Shown here: positions 17,979 to 26,528 of the stretch, in pieces
How the letters are laid out: the number at the start of each line of letters is the position of its first letter
Numbering within the stretch: position 1 is the stretch's first letter
From: Nocardia brasiliensis ATCC 700358
GTDB taxonomy: Bacteria; Actinomycetota; Actinomycetes; Mycobacteriales; Mycobacteriaceae
Length of the DNA stretch: 64,000 nt
Assembly (NCBI RefSeq): GCF_000250675.2
Contig: NC_018681.1
Span: 4,650,001 to 4,714,000, forward strand
Direction of reading: 5' to 3'
Position numbers and translations under genes: made by a program
Notes under the pieces: generated by a model
What the model saw: the letters and a program-made list of their open reading frames with translations, nothing else
Databases searched by the model: none
Told to the model about the DNA's origin: nothing

Positions 17979-18496
17979 GAAGTGTGACCTTCCCAGTTTG
18001 GTGTGCCTGCCGCGGGAGTTACAGGGATGGTGCTGGGCGCGTCAGGTGGGGTTCCCGGCTTTAGGCGCAGGTCAGGTGCGCGGGGTGGGGTTCCGGCGTG
18101 GTCGTCTGGCTGTGGTGCTGTTTTCGAGAGTTCCTTGACGAGGTGTCAGCGGTTTCGGGTGGGTGGGGTTGTGGCTCGGCGTGTTTTGCTGGGTGAGTCG
18201 CGGGGTCACAGACCTTCCGTACGGTTCACAGCAGCTACAGCCCCTGTGAGCAGTACGAAAACTCTGTGACCCCAACCTATCTGTCGCTTGGTCCACACCA
18301 CCCGGCCCGCTACCCAACCGCCCCTGTCTTTCCCAAGCCGCTCGAGACGCCACCACAGCCAGATGACCACGCCGGAACCCCACCCCGCGCACCTGACCCG
18401 CACCTAAAGCCGGGTACGGCACACGACGTGCTCAGCACTATCCCGGTAACTCCCGCAGCAGGTATACCGGACTAGGCAGGCGCGGATGGGACTTCG
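17979..18496. repeat. ~0.5 kb near-palindromic repeat element
   Basis: The 760 bp between tetR and the aldo/keto reductase (17745-18505) holds no convincing gene; 17745-17978 shows nothing. The rest is a large inverted repeat. Core arms 18055-18117 and 18351-18413 match at 60 of 63 positions. Similarity continues outward with more changes (CGGGAGTTAC blocks) to about 17979 and 18496. A central hairpin at 18201-18273 has 11-bp perfect outer arms (GGGGTCACAGA) and an inner CGTAC..TTCACAG pair. All centres fall at about 18235. It could be a MITE-like element or a structured RNA; no transposase is visible. Confidence 0.75.
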
Positions 18497-18505
18497 AGAC
18501 GGAGC

Positions 18506-19498
18506 CTAGCTCCGAGCGACCTCGGCGGTATGCGCTGAGGTGTAGCGCTCGCCTGTCACCTGGTCGCTCAGCGGGTCCAGCGTGGCCAGGGCTTCGGCGT
18601 CCAGGGTGAGTTCCAGTGCGGCCGCGTTCTGTTCCAGCCGGGCCGGGCTGCGGGTGCCCGGAATGGCGGCGACCGCCACCCCGAGCCGCTCGGACTGGGC
18701 GTACACCCAGGCCAGCGCCACCTGGGCCGGGGTGGCGCCCAGCCGGTCGGCCACCTCGCGCACGGTCTGCGCGATCTTCTCGTTGGCTTCGCCCGCCGCG
18801 CCGGCGAACCGCGGGTTGCTGCGCCGAAAGTCCTTCTCGCCCAACGTGGAGCGGTCCAGGGTGCCGGTCAGGAATCCCCGCCCCAGTGGCGAGTACGGCA
18901 CCAACCCGACCCCCAGCTCGGCCATCACCGGGGTGAGGGCCTCGACGTCGCGGGTCCACAGCGAGTACTCGCTCTGCACCGCGGTGATCGGGTGCACCGC
19001 GTGCGCCCGGCGCAGCAGCTCGGCGTCGACCTCGGACAGTCCCAGATGGCGGACCTTGCCCGCCTCGACCAGCTCGGCCATCGCCCCGACGGTCTCCTCG
19101 ATCTCCACATCCTGGGGCGGGCGGTGCGCGTAGTACAGATCGATCACCTCCACACCCAGCCGCAGCAGCGAGGCGTCGCAGGAACGCAGCACGAAGTCCC
19201 GGGCGCCGCGGATGCGGCGTGACCGGTCGCCGGCGCTGCGGTCGATGCCGAACTTGGTGGCCAGCTGCACCTGATCCCGGCGACCGTGGATGGCCCGGCC
19301 CACCAGCACCTCGTTGTGCCCGGTGCCGTAGGCGTCGGCCGTGTCCAGGAACGTGATGCCCAACTCCAGGGCCCGGTCGATGGTGGCCATGCCGCCGTCC
19401 CAATCGGCGGCGCCGTAACTTTCGCTCATCCCCATGCAGCCCAGCCCCATCGCGCTGACGGTGAGACCGGGCGAGTTCAGCGTGGTTCGGGTGATCAT
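18506..19498 (-). CDS. aldo/keto reductase
   Basis: 330 aa (beta/alpha)8-barrel NADPH-dependent reductase of the AKR family. The catalytic tetrad is complete: D52, Y57, K82 and H125. The C-terminal IPGTRSPARLEQNAAAL near residue 280 is the NADPH phosphate-binding segment. Start chosen at ATG 19498 because GGAGGAGGA lies just upstream and homology starts there. Relatives detoxify aldehydes and methylglyoxal. The promoter carries a MerR-type operator, suggesting induction by reactive electrophiles or thiol stress. Confidence 0.9.
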   Translation of the reverse strand: MITRTTLNSPGLTVSAMGLGCMGMSESYGAADWDGGMATIDRALELGITFLDTADAYGTGHNEVLVGRAIHGRRDQVQLATKFGIDRSAGDRSRRIRGARDFVLRSCDASLLRLGVEVIDLYYAHRPPQDVEIEETVGAMAELVEAGKVRHLGLSEVDAELLRRAHAVHPITAVQSEYSLWTRDVEALTPVMAELGVGLVPYSPLGRGFLTGTLDRSTLGEKDFRRSNPRFAGAAGEANEKIAQTVREVADRLGATPAQVALAWVYAQSERLGVAVAAIPGTRSPARLEQNAAALELTLDAEALATLDPLSDQVTGERYTSAHTAEVARS

Positions 19499-19559
19499 GC
19501 GCAGATCCTCCTCCTGCCTGGCGGACCGGGCGGTACCTCGAAACCTGAAGACCGCCTCG

Positions 19560-19590
19560 ACACTAGGACTTGGAGTGCACTCCAAGTCAA
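19560..19590 (-). promoter_or_regulatory. MerR-type promoter with 19-bp spacer
   Basis: On the minus strand TTGACT (19590-19585) and TAGTGT (19565-19560) are separated by exactly 19 bp, the overlong spacer typical of MerR-activated promoters. The spacer is occupied by a perfect 22-bp palindrome at 19567-19588 with half-site GACTTGGAGTG, very close to the CTTGGAGT..ACTCCAAG operators of NmlR/AdhR-type MerR regulators. No merR gene is present in this window, so the regulator must be encoded elsewhere. Confidence 0.8.
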
Positions 19591-19683
19591 GCCGTCGGAC
19601 CGGCCGGGGGTTGCCCTCGGTCAGCGCTGAGCGATAGCGCAGGCGCGCACCGGTATTCGCGGAGCAGCGTGCTCGGGCGGGAT

Positions 19684-20535
19684 TCAGTCCACGGCGCTGG
19701 ACTTCGCGCGGGCGGACTGCAGGACGTCGAAGAGCTTGCGGCCGAAGGCTTCCGGATGCTGGTTGAGTCCGCCGTGACCGCCGGGGAATTCGACCAGTGG
19801 GATGCCGAGGCGTTCGGCCAGCGTTGCGGCCGGGCGGTACGGCAGGGTGCCGGGGGATTCCGCGCCCACGGCGAGGACGAGGCGGTCGGCGACCGCGGCC
19901 AGGGCCGCTTCGTCGGGCAGATACGAAGTGATCTGGCGGAGTTCGTGTTCCAGCATGATCGGCAGGTTCGCCATGACGCGGGCGACCATGTCGGCGGTGC
20001 GCGGCGGCAGCGTCGCCGGGTCCGGCAGGCCCCGCATCTGTGCGCCGACGCCGGCGGCGAAGTGCGCACCGGCGACCGCCGCGCCTTCCCGATGGAACAG
20101 CTCGTAGACCTCGTCGACGAACGCGCGATGGTCGGCCGCGTCGGGCAGCAGGCCGAACGAAGGCGGTTCGTGGGCGACAACGAGGGCGAGCCGATCGGGA
20201 TGCCGGGCGAGCAAGTCGAGCGCGACGACCGCACCGCCGCTGGCGCCGAAGACATACACCGATTCGCCTGCGGGAGCGCGATCTTCGATGAGGCGGTGGA
20301 TGTCCTCACTCATCACCTCGACCTGTTGATCCACCGGCGGACCGTCGAGCGGGCTGCGCGAATAACCGCGGGGATCGGCGGCCAGCACCGTGAAATGCGG
20401 CACCAGCAGTTCCGCGAGGTGATCGAACATCGCCGCGTCCGCGCCGCTGCCGGGCAGCAGTACGAGCAGCGGCCCGCTGCCGCGCACTTCGTAGAACAGT
20501 GTCGCGCCGGGGACTTTCAGCGTACCGGACTTCAT
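19684..20535 (-). CDS. alpha/beta hydrolase
   Basis: 283 aa. It shows an LLPGSG oxyanion segment near residue 27, DPRGYSRS, the nucleophile elbow GASGG near residue 97, and a C-terminal GGHGG that supplies the catalytic His. The fold is that of small esterases, lactonases and chloroperoxidases; the substrate is unknown. Its ATG overlaps the stop of the upstream tetR by 4 bp (ATGA), so the two are one translationally coupled operon and the regulator probably senses something this enzyme acts on. Confidence 0.85.
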   Translation of the reverse strand: MKSGTLKVPGATLFYEVRGSGPLLVLLPGSGADAAMFDHLAELLVPHFTVLAADPRGYSRSPLDGPPVDQQVEVMSEDIHRLIEDRAPAGESVYVFGASGGAVVALDLLARHPDRLALVVAHEPPSFGLLPDAADHRAFVDEVYELFHREGAAVAGAHFAAGVGAQMRGLPDPATLPPRTADMVARVMANLPIMLEHELRQITSYLPDEAALAAVADRLVLAVGAESPGTLPYRPAATLAERLGIPLVEFPGGHGGLNQHPEAFGRKLFDVLQSARAKSSAVD

Positions 20536-21119
20536 GATTCATCCTTCTTCTCGGGTGACGGCCACTGCTCCAGCGCGACGTGCAAGGCGTCGATGATGCG
20601 TTCCCAGGAGGCGGCGGTATCGCGGGAGTGCTGGAAACCGCCGCCGGCCTCCAACGCGGCGTAGCCGTGAAAGGTGCTGCGCAGCAAGCGAACCGCGTCG
20701 GTGAGGTCCGGTTCGGTCAACCCGTAGGCGCGCAACATGCCGTAGGTGAGTTCGACGGCGCGGGCCGCGCCTGGACCGGCGTCGACCAGACCGGGTGGCA
20801 CCGGTGACTGGGTCGCGGCGTAGCGGCCGGGGTGGCGCAGGGCGTAGTCGCGCCAGGTGTGCGCGTATGCGGCGAGGGCGTCGCGGCCCGCGCGTCCCGC
20901 GACGGCGGCCGCGATCAGCTCGGTCTTCTCCGCCGCGGCGAGCACCGTCACCCGCGCCCGCAGTTCCTGCAGGTTCTTGACGTGCGAATAGAGGCTGGCG
21001 TCCTTGACGCCGAACTGCTTGGCCAGCGCCGACATGGTGACGCCGTCGAAGCCTATCGCGTCCGCGAGATCGGCGGCCGCGCGCGTGATCCGTTCCGCGC
21101 TCAAACCCGCTCGTGCCAT
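20532..21119 (-). CDS. TetR/AcrR-family regulator
   Basis: About 195 aa, with an HTH at residues 8-55 (ADAIGFDGVTMSALAKQFGV, then ASLYSHVKN) and a helical WHG-type ligand domain. Two starts are possible. An ATG at 21128 lies only one base after AGGAGG, too close; the ATG at 21119 (MARAGLSAERI) or the GTG before it has normal spacing, so I used 21119. It is the first gene of an operon with the downstream hydrolase and is preceded by two palindromes, indicating autoregulation. Confidence 0.87.
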   Translation of the reverse strand: MARAGLSAERITRAAADLADAIGFDGVTMSALAKQFGVKDASLYSHVKNLQELRARVTVLAAAEKTELIAAAVAGRAGRDALAAYAHTWRDYALRHPGRYAATQSPVPPGLVDAGPGAARAVELTYGMLRAYGLTEPDLTDAVRLLRSTFHGYAALEAGGGFQHSRDTAASWERIIDALHVALEQWPSPEKKDES

Positions 21120-21137
21120 CACCGGCATACCTCCTCA

Positions 21138-21177
21138 AAACTAGGTCGCCTAGTTTATAACCTAATAATATTAGGTT
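21138..21177 (-). promoter_or_regulatory. paired palindromic operators of tetR-hydrolase operon
   Basis: Two different perfect palindromes sit directly upstream of the tetR start: AAACTAGG-TCG-CCTAGTTT at 21138-21156 and AACCTAATA-A-TATTAGGTT at 21159-21177. They share the ACCTA/CCTAGTT character and are 21 bp apart centre to centre, two turns of the helix, suggesting a repressor bound as a pair of dimers on one face. The region is AT-rich and would contain the promoter. Confidence 0.75.
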
Positions 21178-21308
21178 TCGCAACCGGCGATAGTCGAAGG
21201 TGCGCTGTGAGACCGGGCCGCGGTTCGGCTGGACCCGGTACCTGGGCGGCGGCGCTGCCCTCACCGCCGCCCAGGACGAGCACCGGGCGGCCCGAGACGA
21301 AGGCGCCC

Positions 21309-21352
21309 GGCGTTGGTGATCGAGGCGGTCCGGCGCCTCGATCACCAACGCC
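21309..21352 (-). terminator. hairpin at end of secreted-protein gene
   Basis: Perfect 19-bp stem (21309-21327 with 21334-21352, loop GTCCGG) touching the last stop codon of the 604-aa gene. It has no U-tract, as is common for actinobacterial terminators. A second hairpin (12-bp arms CCTGGGCGGCGG, 21241-21252/21264-21275) lies further downstream, between this gene and the divergently organised tetR promoter. Confidence 0.75.
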
Positions 21353-23166
21353 TACGGGGTCAAGCCCCGGATGAACTCGGCGAGATATTGCCCGCTGTAG
21401 TCCGGCTTTCCGTTGTTCTGCACCGCGGCCGCCCCGATCGTATCCACGTGGGTGTAGCCGGGCAGCTGCTCCACCTGTGCGGTCGGCGGCGCGGGAAGCC
21501 AAGTGCCGACGCCGTATTGGACGACGCTGTCACCGGCGTAGGCGATGAAGTTCGGCTTCGTGCGACTCATGTTGTGGTAGCGCAGGTTCACCATGTCGCC
21601 GGTGCGCGCGCCGCCGAAACCGGCGCCGATATCGATGATCATCCGCAACGGGAAGTATGTCTCCCAGTACGCCGTCGGCCAGCCGGTGCCCAATTGCCTT
21701 GCCACCTCGTGGATATCGGCGATCTCCCGGTTCGGCGCCGTCCACGGGACGCCGACGACGTCGTTGTAGTTGCGCCACGAATACAGCGCCGTGCGATCGG
21801 TGGGACCCACCCGGGTCTGCGGTCCGGCGCTCATCCGCATATAGTTGCCCAGCACCGGAACCTGGGTCAGCCCACCGTGATTCGGGAACGTCTTCTCGGC
21901 CACCGGGCCGCCCGCCAACGCTCCGACACCTTGCTGGAGCAGCGCGAAGTTGCCCGAGTTGTTGTCGATGAACGTGCCGAGCAACGCCGCATTGGTGAAC
22001 CGGTAGTCGCGGATGGTGCCCTCACCGTTCGCGCCGCCCGTGACGGCGGCCGCCCAGCTCGGGCTGAACAGGGTGGTGAGCGTCGCCTCGATATCGGGAT
22101 CGTGGATGTGCGCGAGCAGTTGGCTTTCCGCGTCCGGCTCCAGATGCGCGGCGAGCCCGGCCAACCGGTAGAGCATCATGGCTTTGGTGCCGATCACCGG
22201 CATCGGGCCGAGTGTGCGCATCGGCAGCACACCGCTGTCGAAGCCGGCCTTGAGCACCCCGTTGGTGGGTCCGGTGATGGCTTCGGTGACATCGCGGAAG
22301 AACGGCGTGTTCTGGATCGCGGCCGGATCCGAGGACACCATCGAGTCCTGCGCGGCGAACGCGGCGCACTGGTTGTAGCCGGCGTCGGCCTGCGTGCCCG
22401 GGTTGCCGTCGAAATCCCAGTCCGAGAAGAACCCGGTGACCAACCCGCCCATCGAGATACCGGTGCAGATGTATTTCCGTTGCCGCTCAGCTTGATCCGG
22501 GAGCTCGTGCAGCATGATCTCGTACTGGTCGCGCACCACTCGCTCCAGGCCGAAAGCATCCAGGATCGGCAGATCCGCCGACGCCTTGAATCCGGCGAAG
22601 GTGCGGCCCTCGAGCGGTTTGCCGTTGAAGTAGTAGTCGACCGCGTCGAGATAGTTGCCCGACTGCAGTGCGTAGTCGAAGCCGACTGTCTCATCCAAGC
22701 AGGAGCCGCGCCGGGCCAGCGCCCAGAATTCGACGTTGCGACCGAGCGATTTCGCCGAACGCACCGTGTTCGCCGCGACGCCGTCGGAATTGATTGCGCC
22801 GCCGATCATTCCGCCCTGCTGCACCACCACGGCGTCCGCGTCCCGCGCGTCCTGCGGACTGCCCACCGCGCGGTAACGCAGATATCCCGTGCGCTCGCAC
22901 GACCCCGGATGCGGTGCGGCGTTTGCCGGTAGCGGAAGCAGGAAGCTCACGTAGGAGACCGCGATACCGTCGCGGGTCGCGATCTGCTGCTCCTGCCGGT
23001 CCGTAGCCGCCGAGGCGGGAGGATTGTCGGCCGCCGCCGAGCCGGGCGGTAGCAGACCGGCGGCGACCACCGTCATCGCTACCGTTGCCGCCCAACCGTT
23101 TCGGCGCCCGCCGCGCCCCCGCCCCTGCTGTTCCGGCCGTCCGAGACGCCGTGTCGCTCTTGCCAC
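21352..23166 (-). CDS. secreted alpha/beta-hydrolase-like protein
   Basis: 604 aa. The N-terminus has arginine-rich residues (GGRRNGW), a hydrophobic core near residues 24-42 and a likely cleavage after SAAA (before DNPP), so export is expected; the RR pair leaves Tat export open. A GISMGG elbow near residue 240 suggests a serine hydrolase fold, and HVDTIGAAAV near the C-terminus could hold the His. The size and composition resemble large exported hydrolases of Mycobacteriales of unknown substrate. It is monocistronic and closed by a strong hairpin. Confidence 0.7.
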   Translation of the reverse strand: MARATRRLGRPEQQGRGRGGRRNGWAATVAMTVVAAGLLPPGSAAADNPPASAATDRQEQQIATRDGIAVSYVSFLLPLPANAAPHPGSCERTGYLRYRAVGSPQDARDADAVVVQQGGMIGGAINSDGVAANTVRSAKSLGRNVEFWALARRGSCLDETVGFDYALQSGNYLDAVDYYFNGKPLEGRTFAGFKASADLPILDAFGLERVVRDQYEIMLHELPDQAERQRKYICTGISMGGLVTGFFSDWDFDGNPGTQADAGYNQCAAFAAQDSMVSSDPAAIQNTPFFRDVTEAITGPTNGVLKAGFDSGVLPMRTLGPMPVIGTKAMMLYRLAGLAAHLEPDAESQLLAHIHDPDIEATLTTLFSPSWAAAVTGGANGEGTIRDYRFTNAALLGTFIDNNSGNFALLQQGVGALAGGPVAEKTFPNHGGLTQVPVLGNYMRMSAGPQTRVGPTDRTALYSWRNYNDVVGVPWTAPNREIADIHEVARQLGTGWPTAYWETYFPLRMIIDIGAGFGGARTGDMVNLRYHNMSRTKPNFIAYAGDSVVQYGVGTWLPAPPTAQVEQLPGYTHVDTIGAAAVQNNGKPDYSGQYLAEFIRGLTP

Positions 23167-23380
23167 GGTTAGTCACGTTGCCACCCACCGTGTTCCGCGT
23201 CACTGGTGCATTTGTCAGGAGATCGCCGCCCACCTAGTGCATTTCAACAACTTTCGTACCCGCACGGATCCTGCGACCCAGACGGCAGAAGTCGGCTGGC
23301 GGGTCAGGCGTGGCATGCGCGCTCCGACGGCGTTTCCCAACGCAGGGAACTCGTGCGCCGCTTCGCACAGTGTCGAGGAC

Positions 23381-25069
23381 ATGACGGAGCTGGCCGAAAG
23401 GGTCGAACGCCTCGCGCAAGAGTTCGCGGAATCCGGCGCGACCAGCGGGACATTGCGCATGCACCACAGCCAGTGGAGCAACGGAATAGATCCGTCATAC
23501 GTGGTCGGCACCGATCGGGTGCACGGGGTGACCGGCAGACGCGAACTGGCCCACGCGGTGCGCTCCGAACTCGGCGTCGGTATGGACGGCGTAGTGGAAA
23601 TGCGGCTTCGGCTGGCGGGCGACAGCTACGAGTTCCAATATCAGTGCACCCCCGGCTCCAGCGAGCACTATTGGGACGCCGTGCGACGGCTGGTCTTCGA
23701 CCCCGACTATCGGTATCCGGGCCATCAGCAACCGATCGCCGCGGCCGACACGGTGCCCGACGACCGGCGCACCGACCCGGCGGTCCTGGCGACAGTGCGT
23801 GAGCTGGTACGCGAGTACATCGATGCCTACACGGCGGCCCATTCGCGTGCACCCGAATTGGCGGCGGGCATGGCCGAGGGCGACATCGCCGCGGCGGAGG
23901 CGCGGATCGGCCGGCGACTGCCGGAAGATCTGCGGGCACTGTACCGGCTGGTCGGCTACGACCACGACGACCGCGGCGTGCTCGGTATCAGTCGCCTGTC
24001 GCCGCTCAGCGATGTCGCCGCGAGTCATCTGTCCGACAATCCGACGGTGATGGGGTTGTCGGCGGACAGTCGATCCGTGGGGGACGACTCGCTGTTCACT
24101 GGCGACCGGGTGGTGTTGGAAGGCTGGCCGCACAGCACGATTCAACGGATCTCGCGTAGTGCAGGGTGGGTCTTCATCGGCACCAGCGACCGCAACGCAC
24201 ACGCGGTCGACCTGGATCCCGGCCCGGCCGGTCGCCGCGGGCAGCTGATCGAAGTCGGCCTCGGGTACGAGTCTGCCACGCGCTGGGCCGAATCCGTCAC
24301 CGAGGCACTGCAGAAGTCGATCGAGTCGCAGCGGGCGCAGGAGAACTTCGACAGTCTTTACGACACAGCGCAACCCGCCCACACTCGTCGACTGCACGAC
24401 CCTGCCGAGACGATCGAAGATCTGCCCGACAAGTTCGCCGTGCAGAAACTCGACCTCCGCTCCCGCGACTCCTTCGATGCGGCCGAACTCGCGGCTCTGC
24501 CGCTGCTGCGCCGGCTGCGGATCGACGGCATCCGAACCTTGAATCTTGCAGTGCCGCAGGATATCCCTCTCGAATCACTGTCGGCGAGTGCCCCGCACAT
24601 CGACCTGGAGCCGCTGTCGGGCCACCCCGTGCTGTGGGACGTGCACCTGGCCGGAGCGCAGCATCCGGTGCGCATCGCGCCGCTGGCTGCGCTGAAAAAC
24701 CTGCAGCGACTGGACATCTCCGAAATCGACATCGCCGATCCGGAGATCATCGCCGAACTGGCGGATCTCCGCGTCCTGGTGGCGAACCTGCGGCAGTGGC
24801 GTCGGCTGCGCGAACTCGACGCCGTCCCCGCGAATCTCGCCGCAGCGGAGTTGGCCGGAGACGCCTCGTTCGCAGAGGAAGCGGCTTGGGCCGGCACCTT
24901 CGGCGCCGAATGTGCCGAATTGCCCGTCATCCGCGGCACCCTCACCGAAATTCGAGTCCGGCCACAACCCGAGCCCGACGACTCGGAAGCGCGGATAGCC
25001 GACGTCGTAGCGGACGTTCCCTGGAACTTGCTGCTCCAACTGCGCCGAGAGCCGGAGTCCGGCGCGTAG
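23381..25069 (+). CDS. SMI1/KNR4 (SUKH)-like protein with leucine-rich tail
   Basis: 562 aa from ATG 23381 (MTELAERVERLAQEF); the frame is open further upstream without similarity. Residues about 1-120 form an N-terminal domain of no known family. About 165-300 fits the SUKH fold (AAAEARIGRRLPEDLRALYR is its signature opening, then WVFIGTSDRNAHAVDLDP). About 360-510 shows irregular leucine-rich repeats (LPLLRRLRIDGI, LAALKNLQRLDISE). SUKH proteins often act as immunity proteins to secreted toxins. No toxin gene is adjacent, so that role is inference only. Confidence 0.65.
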   Translation: MTELAERVERLAQEFAESGATSGTLRMHHSQWSNGIDPSYVVGTDRVHGVTGRRELAHAVRSELGVGMDGVVEMRLRLAGDSYEFQYQCTPGSSEHYWDAVRRLVFDPDYRYPGHQQPIAAADTVPDDRRTDPAVLATVRELVREYIDAYTAAHSRAPELAAGMAEGDIAAAEARIGRRLPEDLRALYRLVGYDHDDRGVLGISRLSPLSDVAASHLSDNPTVMGLSADSRSVGDDSLFTGDRVVLEGWPHSTIQRISRSAGWVFIGTSDRNAHAVDLDPGPAGRRGQLIEVGLGYESATRWAESVTEALQKSIESQRAQENFDSLYDTAQPAHTRRLHDPAETIEDLPDKFAVQKLDLRSRDSFDAAELAALPLLRRLRIDGIRTLNLAVPQDIPLESLSASAPHIDLEPLSGHPVLWDVHLAGAQHPVRIAPLAALKNLQRLDISEIDIADPEIIAELADLRVLVANLRQWRRLRELDAVPANLAAAELAGDASFAEEAAWAGTFGAECAELPVIRGTLTEIRVRPQPEPDDSEARIADVVADVPWNLLLQLRREPESGA

Positions 25070-25078
25070 CAGCCTGAC

Positions 25079-25260
25079 CTACCGCTGCCCGGCGCGAATG
25101 TGTTGGGCGAGAAACAGAGCCGCGCGATCGAGGGCCTCGTCCGCCTCGTCCAGGGTGCCGGCGAAGACGATGGTCGCGGGATCCCTGCCGGTGTCGAGCA
25201 GGGCACGGTAGGCCCCGACAGTGTCTTCGATCCGGTTCCGGCGGACTGCGGACTGCAACG
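25079..25260 (-). pseudogene. possible 3' fragment of a gene, minus strand
   Basis: The 300 bp between the SUKH-like gene and the flavoprotein (25070-25370) contains about 55 coding-like codons on the minus strand (around IEDTVGAYRALLDTGRD, ending in AQHIRAGQR and a stop at 25079). No plausible start is in frame without running into the flavoprotein gene on the other strand. The composition is protein-like, but I do not recognise the family. It could be a short real gene with a non-ATG start. Confidence 0.3.
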
Positions 25261-25322
25261 AGGCTGGGGACCAGATTCGACGAACTCGCCGTCCGTTCCC
25301 TGGACACTGGGATTTGCTATTT

Positions 25323-25340
25323 CGGCAAGTTTCCTTGCCG
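25323..25340 (+). promoter_or_regulatory. palindrome upstream of flavoprotein gene
   Basis: CGGCAAG (25323-25329) and CTTGCCG (25334-25340) form a perfect 7-bp palindrome with a 4-nt centre, 30 bp before the start codon. The position suits a repressor operator; no regulator is adjacent. Confidence 0.4.
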
Positions 25341-25370
25341 GAAGCGACCGAGGACACGCAGCATCGCCGC

Positions 25371-26351
25371 ATGCATGAATTCGATGTTGTCGTTATCGGG
25401 GGTGGTGCTGCAGGGCTCGCGGCAGCCGTGACCCTGAGCCGTGCCCGACGGAAGGTCCTGGTCGTCGACGCAGGCTCGCCTCGTAACGCGGCCGCCACAG
25501 CGGTCCACAGCTACCTCGGCCGTGAGGGTATCGACCCACGCGAGCTGTTGGCGATCGGCCGCTCAGAGGTCGAGCAGTATGGCGGCGTCGTGCGCAGCGG
25601 AACCGCGGTGGGCGTGAAACGAGTCAGTGAATCCACCCTGAAGATCACCCTCTCGGACAACACGACCCTCGACGCCAGGAGGGTGCTCATCGCCACCGGC
25701 GTCGTAGATGAACTACCCGACATTCCTCAGCTGGCCGACCGCTGGGGCCGCGACGTGTTGCACTGCGCGTACTGCCACGGATACGAGGTGCGAGACAAAG
25801 CCATCGGCCTCATCGCCAGTGGGGTCGCCTCACTTCACCAAGCGCAGTTGTGGCGCCAGTGGAGCGACAAGGTCACTTTGTTCACGAACGAGGCGGTCGA
25901 ACTGACCGAGCCCCAGCGGGCCGAACTCGCGGCGCGCCAGATCACCGTGGTTCCTGGCCGGGTCACTGGCATCGAGATCACCGACGACGAGCTCGGCGGC
26001 ATCCGGGTCGGTGACGATGTCACCGCTGTTCAGGCTGCGGTCGTCTTCCCGGTTTCGGTGGCGAAGGTGGACGACCTGTTAACCGAGTTGGGGCTGGAGG
26101 CCGAGCAGAAGGAGATGGATGGTCAGGTCATCGGCGCGACCCTGAATGCCGACACCCAGGTGGGGAAGACCGCCGTTCCCGGAGTTTGGGCGGCAGGAAA
26201 CGTTCGCGGCCACCGCGCACAGGTAATCGACGCGGCTGCGCAGGGCGGGCTTACCGCGGCGATGATGAACATCGACCTGGTCGATGAAGACGTACGCCGT
26301 GCCGTCACGGGAACACCGTTCTCGACGGAGAGGGAGCGTGAAGTCACCTAG
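25371..26351 (+). CDS. thioredoxin-reductase-like NAD(P)/FAD oxidoreductase
   Basis: 326 aa from ATG 25371 (MHEFDVVVIGGGAAG). It has an FAD-binding GxGxxG at residues 10-15, an ATG-type motif near residue 105 (VLIATGVVDELP), a redox-active pair in CAYC near residue 131 in the position of the thioredoxin reductase CxxC, and the C-terminal FAD motif GVWAAGNVRG. There is no N-terminal 2Fe-2S or thioredoxin domain. The NAD(P) site lacks a clear glycine-rich loop (GLIASGVASLH), as in divergent TrxR-like proteins linked to gliotoxin/HlmI-type or ferredoxin-dependent disulfide chemistry. Its partner is unknown. Confidence 0.8.
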   Translation: MHEFDVVVIGGGAAGLAAAVTLSRARRKVLVVDAGSPRNAAATAVHSYLGREGIDPRELLAIGRSEVEQYGGVVRSGTAVGVKRVSESTLKITLSDNTTLDARRVLIATGVVDELPDIPQLADRWGRDVLHCAYCHGYEVRDKAIGLIASGVASLHQAQLWRQWSDKVTLFTNEAVELTEPQRAELAARQITVVPGRVTGIEITDDELGGIRVGDDVTAVQAAVVFPVSVAKVDDLLTELGLEAEQKEMDGQVIGATLNADTQVGKTAVPGVWAAGNVRGHRAQVIDAAAQGGLTAAMMNIDLVDEDVRRAVTGTPFSTEREREVT

Positions 26352-26483
26352 CCGCCGGGGCTGCGGTTGGGTCTCAGGTGCTAGGTCGGGTGGTGGTCGG
26401 TGACAAGGGAAGTGCCGAGAACGGAGTCGGTCGAGACGATCACGTGCGGGTTCGGGGTGGCTGCACCGCCAGGGCAGTAACGA

Positions 26484-26518
26484 CCGAGCCGCACACCTGG
26501 TGCAGGTGTGCGGCTCGG
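26484..26518 (-). terminator. terminator of the nuo operon
   Basis: Perfect 15-bp GC-rich stem (CCGAGCCGCACACCT at 26484-26498 with its complement at 26504-26518), 5-nt loop GGTGC, starting 11 bp after the nuoN stop. It lies between two convergent genes and so could stop transcription from both sides. Confidence 0.85.
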
Positions 26519-26528
26519 GGTGGGTCGA

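Noticed and set aside
17947..18422. Short ORFs on both strands in the palindromic element with similar translations
   Set aside because: They resemble each other only because the DNA is an inverted repeat; no start site or coding bias supports them.
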